Origin: Novosphingobium sp. | Lineage (GTDB): Bacteria; Pseudomonadota; Alphaproteobacteria; Sphingomonadales; Sphingomonadaceae | Reading direction: 5' to 3' | DNA length: 64,000 bases | NCBI GenBank assembly: GCA_024236235.1 | Contig: JACKKV010000002.1 | Location: 1-64,000 of the forward strand | Part shown: piece by piece, positions 61,163 to 64,000 of the stretch | Position numbering within the stretch: the first letter of the stretch is position 1 | Layout of the letters: the number at the start of each line of letters is the position of its first letter | Translations under genes and position numbers: made by a program | The notes under the pieces: generated by a model | Database searches by the model: none | What the model was told of the DNA's origin: nothing | Seen by the model: the letters and a program-made list of their open reading frames with translations, nothing else

Positions 61163-61427
61163 ACTCTGCGGATTATCCGGCACTGTGGAACATCTCCGTT
61201 GCGCTATCTCAATCACTTAGATGAGGGCTACGGCCCACGCATCCAACTGATGCAAAAAATCAACACTATTTTGCGAACGCACATCAAAAGGCGATATGTC
61301 TCTTGTGCAATGCAGCAAGGGCGGTCAACTTCAAAGCCGTTCAGGAAGCGATTGCACGGCGAATGAGGCAATCCACTGATACGCAGGTGGGACGAGGCAA
61401 TGAAAACTTTTTGTAAGGAAAAAAGCC

Positions 61428-62165
61428 ATGCTTACGTCCGTCCGCAGCCTTCTCGCTGCATCCATTCTCGCTAGCGCTGCCGTTGCCACCCCGGCTTTTG
61501 CGCAAGACGAAACCGAATCCGACATCACCGTTTCGGGCAATGTCGCACTGGTCTCCGACTATCGCTTCCGCGGCTTCTCGCTCTCGGATGGCGACCCGGC
61601 GATTCAGGGCGGCATCGATATCGCTCATTCCAGCGGTTTCTATGTAGGTACCTGGGGTTCTTCGATCGATGACCTGGGTTCAGGCCTGGGTGAGATGGAA
61701 CTCGACATCTATGGCGGCTGGAGCGGCGAAGTTACCTCCGGTCTGACCGTTGACGTTGGTCTGCTCTACTATGCCTATCCCGCCAAGAGCAACGGCTACG
61801 GCGCGGCTGACTATTTCGAGCCCTATCTCTCGCTGTCGACTGACCTCGGCCCGGTCAATGCGACTGTGGGCGTGAATTACGCGTGGGATCAGAACTCGCT
61901 GGGTGACCAGGACAATCTCTACATCCATGGCGAACTCGAAGCGGGCATTCCCAACACGCCGATCACGCTCTCGGCTCACCTCGGTTACACTGATGGGTTC
62001 TTCACCATCACTTCCGATGGCGATGCTTTCGACTATTCGGTTGGCGCCTCGGTTACGGTGCTTGGCGGACTGTCGCTGGGCGTGACCTATACCGGTGTTG
62101 AAGGGCCGTCGATCAACGACTTCAGCGACGACGCCGTTGTCGGTACGCTGTCCTACAGCTTCTAA
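61428..62165 (+). CDS. TorF family putative outer-membrane porin
   Basis: 245 aa. Signal peptide (about 1-25, ending TPAFAQ), then the TorF-type start DITVSGNVALVSDYRFRGFS followed by alternating beta strands such as LTVDVGLLYYAYPAKSNGYG and a final GTLSYSF with C-terminal Phe for barrel assembly. The family (TIGR02001-type) is common in aquatic proteobacteria; transport substrate unknown. AAGGAAAAAAG precedes the start and a terminator follows. A 211-bp, AT-richer upstream region probably contains its promoter. Confidence 0.88.
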   Translation: MLTSVRSLLAASILASAAVATPAFAQDETESDITVSGNVALVSDYRFRGFSLSDGDPAIQGGIDIAHSSGFYVGTWGSSIDDLGSGLGEMELDIYGGWSGEVTSGLTVDVGLLYYAYPAKSNGYGAADYFEPYLSLSTDLGPVNATVGVNYAWDQNSLGDQDNLYIHGELEAGIPNTPITLSAHLGYTDGFFTITSDGDAFDYSVGASVTVLGGLSLGVTYTGVEGPSINDFSDDAVVGTLSYSF

Positions 62166-62188
62166 GGTTTCAGAGACCTTTGAACCAT

Positions 62189-62222
62189 TGCGGCCCGCGT
62201 CTTGTGCGCGGGCCGTTTTGTT
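62189..62222 (+). terminator. intrinsic terminator of the porin gene
   Basis: GCGGCCCGCG and CGCGGGCCG form a GC-rich stem with a short TCTTGTG-region loop, followed by TTTTGTTTG. It lies about 25 bp after the porin stop and before the convergent SIMPL gene. Confidence 0.8.
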
Positions 62223-62231
62223 TGTCCTGCC

Positions 62232-62984
62232 TTAACGCAGGTAGAAGTCGATCGTCGTGACGACCCGCACCTTCTTGTAAGGCGTGTCGGATGCGCCCCA
62301 GCCGCCGCTGTCGCCATCGCGCGATTCGACCGAGAAATAGCCTTGCGTGGCGCTCTTGATCCCGCCCACGCTGGTTTCGCTGTCCTTGGCGAATTGTTCG
62401 GCCGCCGCGCGCGCGTCCTTTGTCGCTTCGGCAACCATCTTTGGCTTGATATCGTTGAGCCTGGTGAAGGTGTAAGCGATGCCGGAACCTTCTTCCAGCA
62501 CCACCCCGCGCCGCACCAGTTCGAACTGGCGGCGCACCGCCTTCTGCGCCTTGTCGATGTCAGTCGTGCGCAGGGTCATGCGCTGACGCACCGTAAAATT
62601 GGGGATGCCGTCATTGCTGTATTGCGAGACATTGGCGCCCGAGGGTTCAATCGCGTCGGTCGGAAAACCCAGCTCCTTGAAGAAGGAGCGGATCGAGGCG
62701 GTATCCCGGTCGACATTGGCCTGCGCTTCCTGCAGATTGGTTGCGCTGGCGGAATAGGCGATGGTCCAGATCGCAAGGTCCGCAGTGACATCGCGTTCGG
62801 CCAGTCCCCGCACCGTGACTGACCGGTCCGCCACCTTCGCACGGGTCAAGCCGTCACCAAGCAGATAGCCACCCGCAATCAGGCCAAGCGTAATGATCGC
62901 GGAACTGGCGAGCCAGCGCTGTCCGGCTGCCTCGCGCCAGAAAGGAGCGGTTGCAGGCTGTTCATCAAGGCTGGTATCGCTCAT
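62232..62984 (-). CDS. SIMPL (DUF541) domain protein
   Basis: 250 aa. An N-terminal membrane helix (WLASSAIITLGLIAGGYLLG, about 24-43) precedes a periplasmic SIMPL domain starting SVTVRGLAERDVTADLAIWT. The domain's Lys/Asp-rich helices (EAQANVDRDTASIRSFFKEL) and C-terminal VRVVTTIDFYLR fit DUF541, a family linked to oxidative stress in some bacteria. No signal cleavage motif, so probably membrane-anchored. Confidence 0.85.
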   Translation of the reverse strand: MSDTSLDEQPATAPFWREAAGQRWLASSAIITLGLIAGGYLLGDGLTRAKVADRSVTVRGLAERDVTADLAIWTIAYSASATNLQEAQANVDRDTASIRSFFKELGFPTDAIEPSGANVSQYSNDGIPNFTVRQRMTLRTTDIDKAQKAVRRQFELVRRGVVLEEGSGIAYTFTRLNDIKPKMVAEATKDARAAAEQFAKDSETSVGGIKSATQGYFSVESRDGDSGGWGASDTPYKKVRVVTTIDFYLR

Positions 62985-63075
62985 GTCTCGTTCCTCCCAT
63001 GGCTTGCGGCGAGTGAAGCCGTGATGCCGCTCAGTCGATGAACCGTGCTTGAATAGAGATGAATGGAGTGATTTC

Positions 63076-63516
63076 GTGGTCCGTTACCTGCACAGCATGA
63101 TCCGCGTTACCGATCCCGCTGCAACGATTCGTTTCTTCAATCTTATCGGGCTTGAGGAGGTTCGCCGCCATGAATCGGAGCAGGGCCGCTTTACCCTGAT
63201 TTTCCTGGCAGCGCCGGGCCAGGACGGGGTGGCCGAGGTTGAACTGACATACAACTGGCCCGCCGCAGATGGCAGCCCGACCGAGACTTATGGCGGCGGG
63301 CGCAATTTTGGCCATCTCGCCTATGAGGTGGAAGATATCTACCAGACCTGCCAGCGGCTGATGGACAACGGGGTGGTGATCAACCGCCCGCCGCGCGACG
63401 GGCGCATGGCGTTCATCCGCACCCCGGATGGCATTTCGGTGGAATTGTTGCAGGCGGGCGGCAGTCTCGCCCCGGCAGAACCATGGGCCAGCATGGACAA
63501 TTGCGGCAGCTGGTAA
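63076..63516 (+). CDS. gloA: lactoylglutathione lyase (glyoxalase I)
   Basis: 146 aa. Metal ligands His (RYLHSMIRV), Glu (VELTYNW), His (FGHLAYEV) and Glu (ISVELLQ) are all present, as in nickel/zinc glyoxalase I, which converts the methylglyoxal-glutathione hemithioacetal to lactoylglutathione. GTG 63076 has TGGAG upstream at good spacing; a TTG at 63049 would add nine codons. Divergent from the SIMPL gene. Confidence 0.9.
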   Translation: MVRYLHSMIRVTDPAATIRFFNLIGLEEVRRHESEQGRFTLIFLAAPGQDGVAEVELTYNWPAADGSPTETYGGGRNFGHLAYEVEDIYQTCQRLMDNGVVINRPPRDGRMAFIRTPDGISVELLQAGGSLAPAEPWASMDNCGSW

Positions 63517-63531
63517 AGCCGGGAAAAAGGG

Positions 63532-64000
63532 TCAGGCTGCCTCGCCCGCGCCCCTGAACGGGCGCGCAAAGCGCAGCGCCGCATAGCCGATGATTGCGGA
63601 TATGACGGAACCGCTCAGAATGCCGAGCTTCGCCTCCTCGATCAGCAGGGGATAGCGTGGAAAGGCGAGGGCGGAGATAAACAGGCTCATCGTGAAGCCG
63701 ATCCCGCACAGCACTGATGTCCCCCAGATCTGGGTCCAGTTCGCCCCTGCCGGGCGCGGGGCGAAACCCAGCCGGTCGGCAATGACGATGCAGCTGAAAA
63801 TGCCCAGTTGCTTGCCCAGGACAAGGCCACCCGCAATCGCAAGCGGAAGCGGGGCGAACAATCCTTCGAGTCCAATCCCGGCCAGATTCACGCCAGCATT
63901 GGCAAAACCGAACACCGGGATCACCAGATAGGCGTTCCAGCCGACCAGCGAATGTTCCATATTTTCCAGCATGCTGTTGCCATCGGTCCGGCGCATGGGA
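63532..64000 (-). CDS. nhaA: Na+/H+ antiporter NhaA, C-terminal part
   Basis: The gene runs off the window end, so only about 156 C-terminal residues are visible. WNAYLVIPVFGFANAGVNL, GLVLGKQLGIF and LCGIGFTMSLFISALAF are typical NhaA membrane helices (TM8-TM12); the FANAG and GIGFTMSLFI motifs are diagnostic. Exchanges Na+ for H+ in pH and sodium homeostasis. Converges on gloA with a 15-bp gap. Confidence 0.92.
   Translation of the reverse strand, partial: PMRRTDGNSMLENMEHSLVGWNAYLVIPVFGFANAGVNLAGIGLEGLFAPLPLAIAGGLVLGKQLGIFSCIVIADRLGFAPRPAGANWTQIWGTSVLCGIGFTMSLFISALAFPRYPLLIEEAKLGILSGSVISAIIGYAALRFARPFRGAGEAA

Noticed and set aside
1..64000. CRISPR arrays, rRNA genes, toxin-antitoxin pairs
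   Set aside because: No regularly spaced repeats, no rRNA sequence and no convincing small gene pairs were found on either strand.

Overview
The window looks like chromosome from a sphingomonad (Alphaproteobacteria, order Sphingomonadales, Novosphingobium/Sphingobium-like). This rests on a ChpT-type phosphotransferase of the CtrA pathway, a type A RNase P RNA, rpoH, a trigger factor with a long Lys/Ala/Pro tail, a DUF3297 protein, a TorF-type porin, and a TonB receptor placed among aromatic-degradation genes. The genus is inference; no rRNA is present.

Region 1 (about 1-18.8 kb) is an aromatic catabolic block. It carries three Rieske oxygenase alpha subunits (one cut by the window start), each next to a paralogous protein of about 120 residues that I do not recognise. 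It also has two SnoaL/NTF2-fold proteins that could act as beta-like subunits, a Rieske ferredoxin and an FAD ferredoxin reductase. The catechol ortho-cleavage operon catB-catC-catA-pcaI-pcaJ-pcaD is divergent from a LysR regulator, and pcaF (thiolase) lies 10 kb away. An AraC regulator, an Asp/Glu-racemase-fold protein lacking both catalytic Cys, and a TonB-dependent receptor complete the block. The likely flow is import of an aromatic compound, Rieske oxygenation to catechol, ortho cleavage, 3-oxoadipate, then succinyl-CoA plus acetyl-CoA. The substrate cannot be read from the sequence.

Region 2 (about 18.8-22.9 kb) is visibly less GC-rich and gene-poor. It holds a PilZ protein, an unknown protein, a small excisionase-like HTH protein, an HTH/zinc-ribbon protein and an intact tyrosine recombinase, which lies against the 3' end of tRNA-Val(CAC). 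This is the edge of an integrated element. The catabolic block may be its cargo, but no second att site was seen.

Region 3 (22.9-64 kb) is mostly core chromosome: sppA; a chemotaxis operon (cheA-W-Y-B-R, a GGDEF-EAL protein and a chemoreceptor); pyrB with a catalytically dead pyrC'; SPOR/TPR proteins around an orphan ParA; bfd-bfr, with a MITE-like element at the bfr stop codon; a small cluster of DUF1971, class II aldolase and TauD-like genes; der; tRNA-Leu(TAG); tig, clpP and clpX; a CDF transporter; mtgA; rpoH; rluD; a JAMM peptidase; chpT; an amidase; aqpZ; rnpB; a phosphatase; a porin; a SIMPL protein; gloA; and the C-terminal part of nhaA. Many neighbours overlap by ATGA or TGATG, which helped fix start sites.
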